In this document: positions 20,419 to 34,218 of the stretch, piece after piece
How positions within the stretch are numbered: position 1 is the first letter of the stretch
Layout of the letters: each line of letters begins with the position of its first letter
NCBI GenBank assembly: GCA_034401795.1
Contig: CM067369.1
Location: 89,222,381 to 89,286,380 of the forward strand
Length of the DNA: 64,000 bases
From: Chaetoderma sp. LZ-2023a
Lineage: Eukaryota > Mollusca > Caudofoveata > Chaetodermatida > Chaetodermatidae
Direction: 5' to 3'
Notes under the pieces: generated by a model
Database searches by the model: none
What the model saw: only the letters and a program-made list of their open reading frames with translations
Told to the model about the DNA's origin: nothing
Translations under genes and position numbers: made by a program

Positions 20419-22399
20419 AAGAAAAGAAGAAATTTAAACACAACCCGACTAAACCATGGATAACAACTGGACTGATAGCTGCCTGTCATAAAAAAAATAA
20501 ACTTTATTTGAAGTTTATCAAATGTCTAACAAAGCATACTGAACAGAAATTCAAGAAATACAGAAACAAGTTGGACCAAGTAATCAAAACAGCAAAAAAA
20601 ACTTACTACCATAACAAATTTGAACTATGCAAGAATGACATAAATGAAACATGGAAAATAATTAAATCACTTTTGAATAAAAATAACCGCAAAGCACAAC
20701 AAACACAATTTCTTTATAATAACAAGATAATAACTGATGATCTAGAAATTGCAACAAGATTCAATGACTATTTTGCTAATATAGGTCCAACACTTTCAGA
20801 TAAAATCAAATCAACATCCTCTAATAAATATAGTGATTATCTCACTGGCGACTATCAATCCTCTTTTTTTGCTAACCCGGTCACAAATGAAGAAATTTTT
20901 AGCATTCTTAACAAACTAAACCCTGCAAAAATTGCTGGCTTGGATGGTTTCAAGTGGAGTATTTTCAAACACTGAACGCTAGCGCTACTAATACCCCTTA
21001 ACCACATCTGTAACTTATCTTTCACTCAAGGCATATTTCCATCAAAATTAGAAGCAGCACAAGTAACACCTATATGCAAAGCAAAGGATTCATCTAACCT
21101 CACAAACTATAGACCTGTCTCAATACTTCCATTTTTCTCCAAATTAATGGAACGACTTGCGTACAATCGGCTTATCAGCTACTTAGATAAAAAGTCAATC
21201 CTCTATACATCACAATACGGATTCCGTGAAAAACATTCAACAATGCTAGCACTAATTAAAATGACAGAAAAAATAATGGACTCAATTGAAAAGAAAAAAG
21301 CACATAATAAGCATTTTTTTACCTTTCAGAAGCTTTCGACACTATCAATCATAAAATCCTACTAGAAAAACTTGCCTATTACGGAATCCGAGGAAGTGCA
21401 CTCATCTGGTTTGAAAGCTATCTAAGTGACAGAGTGCAATGTGTGCAATTCAATGCAACTTGCTCTGAAAATAGGAGACTAACTTGCGGTGTCCCTCAGG
21501 GGTCCATCCTTGGCCCTCTGCTGTTCCTCTTGTACATGAACGATCTGCCTAACATACGCACACATATGTCATTAATACTATTTGCTGATGACACCAATGC
21601 CTTTTGCTCTGACGAAGACATAGCTACATTATATAAAAACGTAAATAAGGAAATGGAAGAAATTACTAACTGGTTTTCACTAAATATATTATCACTAAAT
21701 GTGGATAAAACAAATTATATGTTATTTTCAAAATCTAGAGAATTAATAAATAAAGAGGTTCCAAAATTGTATATTAGCAATAAGGAAATTTAAGAGGCCC
21801 CTTATGCAAAGTTCCTAGCAGTATATTTAGATAAAAACTTGACCTGGGCCAAACAAATCGAAATAGTTACTGCAAAAGTAGCAAGAGGAGTAGGTGTGAT
21901 CCAAAGACTAAAACCATATATGGCACAGGCCACGGTTAAAACACTGTACAGCACCTTGATCCTCCCGCACCTCACTTACTGCAATGCTGTTTGGACTAAC
22001 ACCTACAAAAACAGAATATCCAAAATTCCAAGTCTCCACAAAAGAGCATCAAACTATTTTCTACGCCAGCAAAGGGCCAAAACATGTTCAATGCAGAAAA
22101 GTTACTTAAGCTCACCGGCATAGGAAAATCTCAAAATGCTAACTATTGTCAAAGACTTCCACCATGACACTTTACCCAAATCAATAGCCCCCCCTTCTTT
22201 TTAAACAAAATTAACATCCATCAACATACCACTAGAAGCAGACATAAACTACATGAGCAATACACACAGACAGACATAGGAAAACACCGAATATCATTTG
22301 CAGCCACTAAACTATGGAACAACACAAAACAGGAAACACGTGAGAAAATTCTATCAACAAAATTGTGCAAGAAAACAATAAAAAAACTACTTGATTAAC
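20415..22399 (+). pseudogene. LINE ORF2 reverse transcriptase and C-terminal region (broken)
   Basis: In order: linker (20415-20975, KPWITTGLIAACHKKNKLYL), the first RT block ending AGLDGFKWSIFKH, NYRPVSILPFFSKLMERL (21105-21165), QYGFREKHSTMLAL, the AFDTINHKILL region (21330-21365, other frame), CGVPQGSILGPLLFLLYMND, the catalytic ILFADDTNAF box, LNVDKTNYMLFS, the post-RT segment ILPHLTYCNAVWTNTY and finally ISFAATKLWNNTKQ ending at a TAA at 22398. At least five frame changes or stops (20975, about 21000-21100, 21365, 21793, 22123) break it. The catalytic Asp-Asp remains. The layout suggests a CR1/L2-like clade. Confidence 0.85.
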
Positions 22400-22650
22400 A
22401 CGTACTAGTATTATCTAATTCATGCGGTACAGCTAAAAAATGGCCCGACTCGTCTACACAACAAGGTACAAAATGCTGTTTTATACTCGTGCATCATTAT
22501 AAGTAAAAGTACCCTCCCCAAAAATATATAAATGTTTATTGTTGTATCTATAATCATAGACATCCATGTATATTATTGAACTTGATTATGTTCTGTGCTT
22601 GTTTGTTACGTAACTGTCTTGTCCTTATTTACAATCCATATGTATCGCAA

Positions 22651-22653
<3 letters not shown>

Positions 22654-22681
<28 letters not shown>
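22654..22681 (+). repeat. LINE 3' tail, AAT microsatellite
   Basis: About nine AAT units follow the LINE 3' UTR (after TATCGCAAA). LINEs of the CR1/L2 group usually end in short microsatellite tails rather than poly(A), so this probably marks the 3' end of the 19.1-22.7 kb element. Confidence 0.6.
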
Positions 22682-22989
22682 GCAACCCAAGTGACTAACT
22701 CTTTCACACACCCTGCTGTTACAGTATTATATGTTTGTTCGCGGACTGAGAGTGGCCCACTCCTGGAGTTTTTCTTTCCACTGTAATGACTGACAAGATA
22801 ATTGAACTGGTGGTGAACTCTGGGGGTGGGGGGTGGGGTGGGGGTGGAGGGGTGTGTGAGGGTGCTGGGGGTGTGGGGTGGGGTGGTCTCCTCTTGACCC
22901 GCGAATTGACATATTTCCTTTTTGAAATTTAAACTGTTTATGTGGATCAAGGGTCAAAGGGTTAATAAGGAAGTAGTAAATGTAATGTC
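22682..22989. other. Non-coding stretch with GGGGTG-rich block
   Basis: 22825-22890 is a G-rich run of GGGGTGGGG-like units, a candidate G-quadruplex former. No supported gene. Confidence 0.5.
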
Positions 22990-23640
22990 TGAATTTATAA
23001 TTGTTTGTGTAAGTACTGTCTTGTCTAATTTATATATACCTGTATATATGTGTGTAAGGTGTCCACCATGACAATAGGCACTGCCTTAGGCGGACAACCT
23101 GGTATGATTCGTGAATACGTTTATCTTGGAATTATTGAATAAATAATCTTGAATTTTGAATCTTGAATCCCTGGCCTCTTTTCTATCGACTGCCTCATTT
23201 CTTAGCTTGGGTATAGATCCTACTTCTTCATCATATACACCGTGCAGAAGTTTGTATACTTCGATCATGTCACCGCGAACTCTGCGAAATGCCAGTGTGG
23301 GCAATTTCAGTCTTTTCAGCCTTTCCTCATAGCTAAGATCCCTTAGACCTGGTATCTGTTTGGTTGCTCTCCTCTGCACATTTTCTAGGAGTGTTATCAC
23401 TGACTTCTTGTATGGGCACCAAACAGCTGCATCATAGTCGAGATGGCTCCTTACCATTGCCTTGTGTAGTGGAATGAAGTTTTTCTCATCTACGTTGATA
23501 TATGTACGTCTAATAATTGCAAACATACTATTTGCCTTGTTCACCTTTGCTGTTATATGTCTTTCGAAGTTTAATGATTCATCTATGACCACTCCAATGT
23601 CCTTTTCTTCCTTGGATTGCACAATTTCATGGGGGTTTTC
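22990..23640 (-). pseudogene. LINE ORF2 C-terminal fragment with 3' UTR
   Basis: The minus-strand frame 23622-23086 shows EEKDIGVVIDESLNFERHI, KANSMFAIIRRTY, MVRSHLDYDAAVWCPYKKS, LLENVQRRATK and LKLPTLAFRRVRGDMIEVYK, the post-RT C-terminus of a CR1/Jockey-like LINE. It is open for 178 codons, so this copy is younger than the related one at 12890-13680. It is 5'-truncated after the RT core, and its usual last block is replaced by an AT-rich tail. The 3' UTR (about 23095-22990 on the minus strand) begins with GGCAGTGCCTATTGTCATGG. Confidence 0.8.
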
Positions 23641-23705
23641 CGTCGGCGATGATATGGTAGTTCATAGCACCTTCGTGTATACCAATTTACTTACATACTT
23701 TCAAT

Positions 23706-23770
23706 ACAGGTTGTTTGCTTAAGGCATTGCCTATTGTGGTGGCAGACACCTAACATTAAACATACATGTA
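23706..23770 (+). repeat. Second LINE 3'-UTR copy, opposite orientation
   Basis: The plus strand CTTAAGGCATTGCCTATTG, TGGTGGCAGACACCT and ACATACATGTACAA is an imperfect reverse complement of 23030-23100. The minus-strand LINE fragment is thus flanked on both sides by inverted 3'-UTR sequence. Confidence 0.6.
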
Positions 23771-24077
23771 CAATTACAAACATAACTTAACATAGATTGT
23801 GAGATATACTTGTGAATATTTAGATACGGTACTGAGTTAAGTAGACATAGAAAAAAAGAACAAACAATACAATACATCTATGTTTTTTCCTTTTAGTTAT
23901 TGAGATTAGAGATTAGTATTTGGGGGTGGGGTGGGGTGTCAAAGAACAGGGGTGGGCCATACATGCCAAATACCCTAGCTCAACCCGTAGGTTGCTATTT
24001 AGTAGTTGCACTTGTTGAGTTGCGTCAGTTTGAAAGAAGCGGTAGTCGCGATAGCAGTAATAGTGCATTATAGTGTT

Positions 24078-24148
<71 letters not shown>
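24078..24148. repeat. (GTA)n microsatellite
   Basis: About 23 perfect trinucleotide units. The valine-rich open frame across it is a by-product. Confidence 0.95.
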
Positions 24149-24269
24149 TAGTCGCTATGGCAATGATACAGGAAGTGTGTGGTTTTGTTTATCATGTTAT
24201 TATGTAATGATAGCTGTTTAGTGTGTTATCCAGATCTAGTATGTATTGAGTATGCTAGTTTTAGTTATG

Positions 24270-24734
24270 TCTTTGAATGATTTTAATGTTATTTCATCAT
24301 CATTACGATGTATAAGGCCTGTGTGGCTTTTTTTCTGTAAATTTATTGCACACTTTGATGGCACTAGTTGAAATTCTACGTTTTGCTGTGTCAGTTTGTG
24401 TGTACTAATGTGGAGATCATGTTTGTTCCTGGTGATGTATGTGTGGATTTCGATGTTGTTTGGAAAGCTGTGGGTTACACATAGTTGTATGTGTGGATTT
24501 CGATGTTGTTTGCAAAGCTGTGTGTTATAGATTTAGATAGGATTTGTGATGAAAGGCTCTGGCAATGTTGATCATCTGTGACTTACATATATCGGTGAGT
24601 TTAAAAAGTTTTTGTGTCTTGAACATGTTTTGACCCTTTGCTGTTTTTGAAAACATTTTAATGCATTTTTCTGCATGCTTTGTATTTTTGTTAGTTTGCT
24701 TTTTTGTGTGTTTTGCGTGAGGAGGTAAGCTCAT
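24270..24734 (-). pseudogene. LINE ORF2 C-terminal fragment related to the 19.1-22.7 kb element
   Basis: The minus strand reads KGQNMFKTQKLFKLTDICKS, which matches the region near 22075-22135 of the 19.1-22.7 kb LINE in its alternative frame (MFNAEKLLKLTGIGKSQN), then further down NNIEIHTYITRNKHDLHI, the final conserved block of L2-like ORF2 proteins. Between them is a tandem duplication of about 51 bp (24433-24530, GTATGTGTGGATTTCGATG repeated) that inserts extra codons. RT core absent. Confidence 0.6.
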
Positions 24735-24929
24735 GACGAGCCTCTAATCGGTGAATTATTCGGGACCTGGATCAACATTAATACTGTACTACCACCTAAC
24801 AGAAGTCCATAATAGTATTATTGACTTCTGGTATTACATAGTGCTGATGACAGAGTTACAGTTGGTGCCTCAAGCAAGCGAACTTCTAAGAGAAGAAGAA
24901 GAATTTTTGGGGCTGCTAATGAAGTGGTC

Positions 24930-26690
24930 AATCGTGGTCAGATGGGTGACCGCCAAACTTGCGATCACCTCTGCACTGATACTAAGTTCAAGGGGCATCA
25001 GCCTTCATAGCCCACACCATTCACAAGACACGTCCTATTGTATGGGGACACAAATCTGTCGGCCCATCTCGTGTGGTGCCTGTGCCATGGGGATGTAAAA
25101 GAACTCATTCCGAGTGTCAGGACCTGTATCAGGAGCTCAGTTGTGAATACGCTCTGATAGTGTACATAGTAGATATTGGTTGTCAGTCATGCAGCCAGTG
25201 TGTCGCTGACAACCATGTCTAAAGTCCTCAGTACAGGATTAGTCGCCAATTAGACACACCCTCCAGCATAGCTGTCAGCCTGCTCTAAAACAATTTCTAC
25301 TTCAACTTCTACCAGTTAATGGCCACCATCAGCACTTTGATGCATATGCCATGGATGAAGTGTGCGTAAATTGTTAAAAACATTTTTTGTATTTTTCTAA
25401 CATATAAGATAAAAACAGCCTTAGGAATTTTAGATAGTAGGGAGCAGAGTCTTGAAGGTATCTTGGCTCTCGAATGCTACCGTTGCTGAGGGTAGAGCCT
25501 TCCAGTCTCTGATTGTCCATGGAAGGAATGATTCTTTCCCGATGTCCCTTTTATTTGAGAGTACTCTGAATGATTTTGGGTGCATGCTCCAAGAAAACCG
25601 GTTCGATATGTTAGATGATCACTCATGTCAATGCTTTTCATGTTGTTGGCCATTTTATATAACAGTATGAGGTCTGGCATTTCTTCGTCTCTGTTCCAAT
25701 GATGTCCATCTTAAGTATGAGATCATGTCATTTACACTGGCACTGCGTTGGTACTGTTTGTTACATATCACACTGCACACCTTTGGAACATCTCTAGGCA
25801 GTGGGAATCTATATTGTTGTAGAGAAGACAACTGTTGGCCGGATGCTGTCGGTAACCCTCTGAGATGCACATATCTAAAACCTTGTAAATAAGTTAACGA
25901 TTCACTGTACTGTAAACACACATGCCACGCTCTGTGTGGGATATGTGGCTGGTGGGTTCAGTGGCATGCGACACTGTCAGTCTGGGCAGTGCTTTCACAA
26001 AAGGGAGTAATCTACGATCCACGAATAACGAATAACATGGCAGTTAATAGTGATAGTTAAGTTCTAGATAAATCGGTTAATGATTTTTTACTTAGATGAG
26101 TGCTGCCAGTTCAATATTTTCAACTAGCAATCGATTCCGCACCAATAGTTAGTTCAAGGAACATCACCCTTCTCAGCCCACACCAACCACAAGGCACATC
26201 CTATCGGATGGGGTGGGGACCTAAAAACCTTCATCCCCTTCTGGTGTGGTGTCTCTGTTATGGGTTGACCCTAAAAGAATGATCTCTGAGTGTCACGCCC
26301 TGTATCAGAAGCTCAGTGGTGATTAACCTCTGATGATCAGATGGTGTAATGTAAATAGTAGATGTCAGTTTTCAGCCGTGCATCCTTGACAGCCATACCT
26401 GAGGAAAGGAGATTAGACACACTGTGCAGCATAGCTGGCAGCATGTTCTAAAACAATCTACGTCACAGCTGTCATCGCCGCTGTCGGTGACCCCCTGAGA
26501 TGCGCACATCTAAATAGGTGAATGATTCACTGTATTGTAAAAACACATGGTATGCTTTGTGTGGAATATGTGGCCTGTGGGCTCGGCGGAATGTGGCAGT
26601 GTTAGTCTTGATGGAGCTTCCAATTACAGGAGGGATCTATGATCCATGAATAACGATAGCCGGTCTGGTGACAGGTACGTCACACTAATA
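24930..26690. repeat. Duplicated non-coding block (two diverged copies)
   Basis: 24930-25330 resembles 26110-26490: shared CTGTATCAG, AGCTCAGT, TTAGACACAC and CTAAAACAAT blocks in the same order. 25830-26050 resembles 26480-26690: CTGTCGGT, CTCTGAGATG/CCCTGAGATG, GATTCACTGTA and ATGATCCA/ACGATCCA-type blocks. The right copy lacks the 25330-25830 interior. It looks like a direct duplication of a dispersed repeat, with the LINE fragment at 25430-25930 lying in the left copy only. Confidence 0.65.
25430..25930 (-). pseudogene. LINE ORF2 C-terminal fragment, different clade
   Basis: The minus strand gives SASVNDMISYLRWTSLEQRR, LLYKMANNMKSIDMSDHLTY, RTGFLGACTQNHSEY, then, in another frame near 25540-25440, the SFFP.TIRDW.AL-like block and FESQDTFKTLLPTI ending at a stop near 25438. 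This is the tail of a LINE ORF2 with a conserved pattern distinct from the CR1/L2-like copies nearby. Several frameshifts; no catalytic core. Confidence 0.6.
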
Positions 26691-27823
26691 TTTAGTGGCA
26701 ACTAATAACATACCCACACATTATTTTACAGCAAAGATAACTGTACGTGTAGTTCAGAGATTTAGTATTATCTCACAGATAATATCCCCTTAAACTGATT
26801 CTTGAGTACAATTGTTTCACCACCATAATGACATACAATTCTAACGAAAATCTGCCCAGCTGGAAGTGGTGATGTTGTGTGTATGGGGTGTGGTTAAATC
26901 TTGTGGAATAACATTGCTTTAACAATACTAACATTTGAATTCAAGAAAACCAATCCCTGTTACTATTCCCATTTTATGATCATAGTTCCCCAGCAAAATT
27001 CCTACTCAACATTTGTCACACTCAGTATTACATCCCAGATAAGGAATCACAAGTGTCTACTCTATGCTTGAATTTCAAGTTTTGTCTACTTTTGGTATTG
27101 TAAAGAGATGCGGTTTATTGGCTGTGGTATTTAGGGCACAAGTATTCATTGATGGGCAAAGTTAGCCCCCCCCCCCTCCCTTAACTACTTTAAAACGTTA
27201 GCATATGAAGACAAGAATCATTAAACCGGAAACAATTTCATCACCCATCTATACCTATCCAAGTTTAACTAGGAAACGTGTAGTAAATTATAAAACAGAC
27301 ATTGCCACGAAAATACATAGTGGACAAATGTGCCAAAAGTCCTACATATTTCACAAATTAACTTTGTTGTGAATTTTACATAACACAGAAAATCCCAAAA
27401 TCTGTTGTTATGAACAGTTGGTATAAGTTATGGAAGTGTATCACTATATATAGAATATAATCCTTATTTCAAGCTCACCTCAAGCATGTAGACATAAATT
27501 GCATTCCATGTGCTCGATATTTGACTAAATGCAAATGCAAAATGGCGCTAAAACAGATCTATATTATTATCTAATAAACAGATGCTAATTGACAAATCAC
27601 ATGCAAGCTTGATGTTCATAAATATACACTGCATGGTAAGTCTCGACCAATCAAACACCTGTAATATATACACATTTACACACAGTTAACACTCAATATA
27701 CACACACGTTTACAAACAGAGCACTTAAATTCATACACATTTACATAGAGAGGACACCATGATTTTTCATGTACATAATTAGATTTGAATTGCTCATAGA
27801 AATAAGCAATTACAAATAGAGGA
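26691..27823. other. Non-coding stretch
   Basis: AT-rich, a short C run near 27167-27176, no supported frames or repeats. Confidence 0.4.
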
Positions 27824-28500
<677 letters not shown>

Positions 28501-30808
28501 CGGCACTGTCTAGGATTTCGGAATCTACACCTGGTTTATTTTCAGAGATCATTGTATTAGACTTGTCGATTGGAGACAAACCAGTAAGTCTCACTAGGGT
28601 CCTTGCCTCATTTTACCCATGCTGGTGAATGGTGGTGGACATGTGTGATTCTCGTGTTTGAGGAATTCAGTTAGGTTTCCACCAGGCGATTGAGGAGCTA
28701 AGCAACATCTGGAGAGGTGTGCACAGTTTTGTTTCAAAGACAATATCTAACATGCAGTATTTGACTTTGAAATTTTGGACGGTGTTCCAAACAATTAAAC
28801 TTTGTTCTTAGGTATGGTGTCAGTGAGTGGCACACGACATCTAACCAGATGCTGTAGAACAAATTCTTCATACTGAGTTTCTCCAATAGATTCAATTGTT
28901 TTGACTGCGTCTAGTGTCACTCTGTCCATGATACTGTTGGTGTCAATGTGATGTAACTCGCCACTGTATTCAAGGAAAGAATTCTCTGCTCTACAAAGAT
29001 TTTGTCCAGCTCTTGGGTGTTGTCACAAACTCTTTCTGGGTTGCGCAGGTTGATCATGGTGTTTCGTCTCATTTTGAGCTGGTGTATCTTTGAATTCTTC
29101 TGCCAGTCTGGCCCGCTCCGGCCCACCTAGCTTCCACCTTAAGAGCACACTAAGATGTTGTGTCAAGCCGATAGCACCCCATCTCCTTTCACAAGTTGAT
29201 TCAGCTGTTCATCACACTGGTCAAGGGCCATAGACGAGAAATTGTGAGACGTTTTCTGAGCGGTGGCATTCATTTTCAATGTGTAGCCCATCATTATTAC
29301 ATAATGACCCTCTCCGTATTTATCTGGCATTGCCATTGCGCCTGTTTTGTCAAGGCATACACTCGCTGGTTATCAGTGGCAAACAAGTCTGCCCAGGATT
29401 AAGATGTGGCACAGTGTGACTCATAATTCCCATGGAATGACAAACCATTGCACGGTTATGGGCGCCCATGGGATGTTGTCCTTTTAGTTATAGACACCTT
29501 TCCAAGCAATTCTTCAGTATTTTTCAAAGCACTCTCCATAGCTACAAATGATTTACAAACTGTGGAGCCTGGGTGTAGTATGTCCTGAACTGAAGGAGCG
29601 TTGGATTCATGGTTTGCAATACTAACATGGGGCTGCAGAATAATAATCTGGTGAAAGATGCTAAGCTGTTAGTGCTTGTAAGTGGTGCCAGTTCATTACA
29701 CCTATCTTCCCTAGAGGCATCAACTGTTGGATGCTGGCAAAGTGAGCCGGCTGTCCCATGAAAACTGTCTTTGGTTGAACGTGAACTGGTGTTGTGATGA
29801 ATATTATCGAAAGCACCAGGTAGTGAACATGGTTGTGGGGCACGCAGCGCCATGGTCACGATAAAACTTGCACACCCTGCTAGCTATATATGTCGATAAG
29901 CTCAGTAGTCTATCATATGAAATACAAATCCTGCATGAAGGAAGATCCTGTGTTAGCTCTCTGCTGTGCGTGCTAGTATGCATATGTAGGTCACGTTATA
30001 TGGCAAATGGGGTCATATTTTCCTTACTCTGTCTAATGTGTGATTTAGCTCCTGGTTTCCTCGGATGCTTAACACTGTTGAAAATCGGTAAATGGGATAT
30101 ATTGAGACCTACTGACCATTGCTAGTTTTCGGGTTTCTCCCTTATCTTGGGTCCTTCCATAATCATATTTACCAGTGCTCCTACCTTGTGTGCCACTGAA
30201 GTGCTTTGGCACTGTGTATCAAAGGAGACAGCGAATATGCACCGAAAACATTCAGTGATCAGTGATCACATCGGACTATTTCAGCCGCCTTAGCAAGTAT
30301 CATAGCACCAGTTTAAAGGTTTTGCTTGCAAGCTTTGCTTATGCTAAATCCAATCGTCATCAAACATGAGCAACAACGTCTTCCCCTTCCTTTCCGAATG
30401 AGTTTTTTTTAGATATGGAACAATTTTGAAAAAGTTCCTCCTTTAGTCGAGTGCTATTCACACGACCTTGTGCATTTACATATAATTGATCCTATCCTAT
30501 CGTCTGTTATTCATCTGGACTAACTCAGACAAGGTGAACACTGGACACACGTCTGGATCTCTTGTATCTTCAATGCACGAAACCAACTCTACTAATACCA
30601 AAGCTTTCAATTCAGCTTCTATATCTGGACTGGAAGATGCAATGGGAGTAGTTCTCGCATAGCTAAATAGACCACTCAGGCATGATCTGTGGTAGTCGCT
30701 TCTTGTTCTGCAATGTCAGAACTTGTTAACTTTGCAAGCAACGATCTATCACTCAGGAGAGTTGATGCATGGTCATCAATTTACTTGGTAACAGCTTTGT
30801 TACTTCGT

Positions 30809-30812
<4 letters not shown>
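28501..30812. other. No supported gene
   Basis: Short ORFs on both strands (for example minus 29126-28917) have protein-like composition and may be further decayed parts of the 27.8-28.5 kb pseudogene, but I could not match them to any family. Confidence 0.35.

Positions 30813-30868
<56 letters not shown>
30811..30868. repeat. (CT)n microsatellite
   Basis: About 29 uninterrupted dinucleotide units on the plus strand. Confidence 0.95.
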
Positions 30869-30871
<3 letters not shown>

Positions 30872-33304
30872 ACAGAAGAAGCACACATGAATGTCAGACG
30901 ATCTGAGGAGAGCAGTGCGACAATTCTGGTCTTAACGGGGCTGCACTCGGTCTCAATGTCCCCAGATTTTCGATGTGTTTTGGTGCGATTGGGATGATAC
31001 GAGTGAAACTGATTGAAACAAGTCTTATGTCAGCATACTTGATGTTTCTGAAGTGTCCGTTGGATGCCACTATCATCTACTATATGGTCAAAACACCGGT
31101 CCCATATATAATATCTCTATGACTATGAATACTGTGAATAGTTTAATACCATCCCTCAACACACTACATATATGAATACTAAACCGTTGCTGTGTAAATT
31201 CATAAGTTGCGCTTAAATAATTTACCAGATCATTCTGGTGGAAATTCTGTAATAAATAATTTGAGAAATCTGTTTTACATTCAATAGCCGATTATGTAAG
31301 GTGGCACAAATATAGTTTATTTGACGATGTAATGACGACAGGTGTGAAGTTCGAAGTTAACACTTTTTAAACCATGCAATCAGCATTACACAGGGACCCT
31401 GATAACGCAGGAAACTGATATTCTATGCCGCAATAGCTGCCATCTTGGAGTTATGCAAATAAGGCTGTTCCCATGACAAATTCGTTGGCAGTCTCGTTTT
31501 TCGAGTGCTTGCAACGGTCATTGTTCTATGGGTCTCTGAGAGAATCTGTAAAATTGAAGTGATACTTTGCATCAAATGAGTAAATTCACACCCGGATCTA
31601 TATTATATATAATTCCACGCACGAGTCTTGTTAAGACATCTGTAGATAGTCACTAAATATATGCGTGTGTGTGCGTGCATGCGTGCGTGTATCAGCATAG
31701 GCATTCTGCCAAAGTCATGGTTTGAGGGCGACGTTTCCCCGGCCACCCACCCAAACCCCAAATCTCTTCTAGCGCTTTCATCAGTACTGTTTTATTAAGT
31801 CTGCTACTACAGTGGCACAACTGCATAACAAGAAGATATTTGTCTGGGAGTTCAGTCATCAGTTGCTGTTTATTATTTAGGGCTCGTTCCCTGGAAAGCT
31901 GGGAAGATTGGACTTTTGGATAAGTGATTTCTTCGAATAAATGAGAAAATTCTACTCAAATATAGTTACCTTACATGGCCATAGTTGGATGCGTGGGAGA
32001 CACACCACCCCCACCCCACCCCACCCCACCCCCTGTTCTCCAAAACCAAGTGCATATTATATGTTTAACCGTATTGGAAATTTAATATCACGTTCCAAGA
32101 ATTACCTTTTTTTTCTCACGGACGATTGAGCAAACCAGATACATCAGTGGCTCTTAAATCTGGCCTATTCTCTCTACAATATATATGATGTAAATTCGTT
32201 GGGGAGCATTTAATCAGTATTTTAAATTATTCAACAAATTTTTGACACAAATACTGGCACCTGGTAGCGAGGAATGTCGCTTCCACATAGGTTATGAAGG
32301 TGAGAAATATCACCTGCGTTCTTACAAGCAACAGTTAACAGTAAAAGGGTCCCCGAATTCTATGTTTATGGTGAGTACGGAAGAGCACGCTTTGTTTGAC
32401 GAATGAAACAAAACTTATAACCTATTCGTTTAGCAATAGAAAAAAAATGTATTTACAATACCCTGCACAATAACTGTGACATGAATAATAAATAAAAGAA
32501 GTGGGTTAATAGGATTAGAGATATATTGTATGGAAGGGTATTTAATTATGTATGGGAATAACAACTTGAACTTGTTGATAGGATGTGTTTTATGTTCATA
32601 TACAAGCAAATGTTTGGGCATAATTATCTCCAGAAATAGAAAGTTACCTATATAAATTTATTTTTTCAGATTTCTCATTTAAATGCTATTTAGACGAGAT
32701 CAAGATTGTCAAATATAGACACGCATTGTATCAAGTTCGTATTGGAACACATAAATTATATATACAATGGAGCAGAAACCAATATATATGCCTTTAAAGT
32801 AGAGGAAATGCCCTTTTTCTGACTTAAACCTTCGCGAAAATATAACAAAACTGGGTAGAAATGATAATTCCAACAAATGGGTTAGTTTAAATGAATTAGA
32901 AACTGGCCATGCAGTTTCATCTACAATACACTTCAGAAGGGCAAACAGGCCATAGAATGAACATTTGCACTTCAAATCTAGTTGGTAATTGGTGGGTGAG
33001 TCTTGGCGGTTGATCCATGAAATAAGAATGTTGTCAAGACTTGTGGTGGGTCGGTAGAAAAGCTCGCCGAAGCGGTAATCTTCTAAAACGTTCGATACAA
33101 GTGTGTTAAGCTTAGTTTATTTAAACACAGTTTATTTTAATATGTATGCCTATTTATTTTGATCAAGTGGACCCCGATACAATTTAATGCCGTGTATTAT
33201 TACAAAGCTATAATGAGTCAAGTGATATCGTAAATCTTAATGACGTAGAAACCGATGGCATTACAGTTTTTAGAGAAGTTCATTTAATTGATGCAACATT
33301 TGTT
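30869..33304. other. No supported gene
   Basis: AT-rich non-coding DNA with a CCACC-rich run at 32003-32033. No frames, RNA genes or dispersed repeats recognised. Confidence 0.4.
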
Positions 33305-33329
33305 TTAGAAATAGAGTAAGACAGGGAGA

Positions 33330-33540
33330 GAGCGAATGATTTCGAGAGAGAGAGAAGTGTGGAGGGAGGAAAGGGGAGAGGGAGAGAGATGGAGGGAGAG
33401 CGAGACGCAGAGAGAGATAGAGAGAGAGAAAGAGCGAGAGAGAGGGAGGGGGAGAAGGTTGTAGATGGAGAGAGAAGTGGGGTGAGGGATGAATATACAG
33501 AGGGAGGGGGAAAGAGAGGGAGCAAAATGGAATCTGGGAA
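33330..33540. repeat. GA-rich polypurine tract
   Basis: The plus strand is mostly AGAG/GGGA over about 200 bp. Open frames on both strands here are low-complexity artefacts. Confidence 0.8.
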
Positions 33541-33559
33541 TAATTAGACGAGCTGGTAG

Positions 33560-34010
33560 TAGGGTAGTGCCTGTAGCCCTGATGTGGTGTGAGTTTAATG
33601 GCGTGGGAAATATGCTGTTAACGGACAGTTCATTTGGAGTTGGGTCTTTTGGGGTGGGGGCAGTTATAAAGATGACAAGAGAAGCGAAGATGTTCAGCTT
33701 GTTCCTCAGCGTGGTCACGTTGGCGCTTGGGGCGTCAAAGAGGTTGTTGTTGAAGAGGTCTCTATTGAGACAAAAACTACCGTTGCGAAGGCTATACTAA
33801 TTTATGTTGGCTGATCGAATACCAGCATAGAACCACAAATTTGGTGAATGGGTAGGAGATATAGCTTTGACTTTGCTTTTAAATTCATTTAAAGAGGCTG
33901 ATGAAGTAAAGAGGCTTGTGACGTTATAGGGGTGAAGTTATATGGGTAGGCCAAGGAACGAACATTTGCTGGAAAAGGAAGTTTTGACGGAGTTCAGAAT
34001 GTATGATTAC
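33560..34010 (-). pseudogene. Possible LINE ORF2 tail fragment
   Basis: On the minus strand TSLFTSSASLNEFKSKVKAI (about 33945-33880) resembles the last conserved block of LINE ORF2 proteins. Further down, NVTTLRNKLNIFASLVIFIT is protein-like but unassigned. The evidence is limited to this resemblance. Confidence 0.3.
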
Positions 34011-34024
34011 TGTATTCTGCGACT

Positions 34025-34199
<175 letters not shown>

Positions 34200-34218
34200 A
34201 TACGTCTTACAGCTGCAA

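Noticed and set aside
33280..33547. Ser/Leu-rich minus ORFs and Arg/Glu-rich plus ORF
   Set aside because: Caused by the GA-rich tract; no conserved motif in the low-complexity part.
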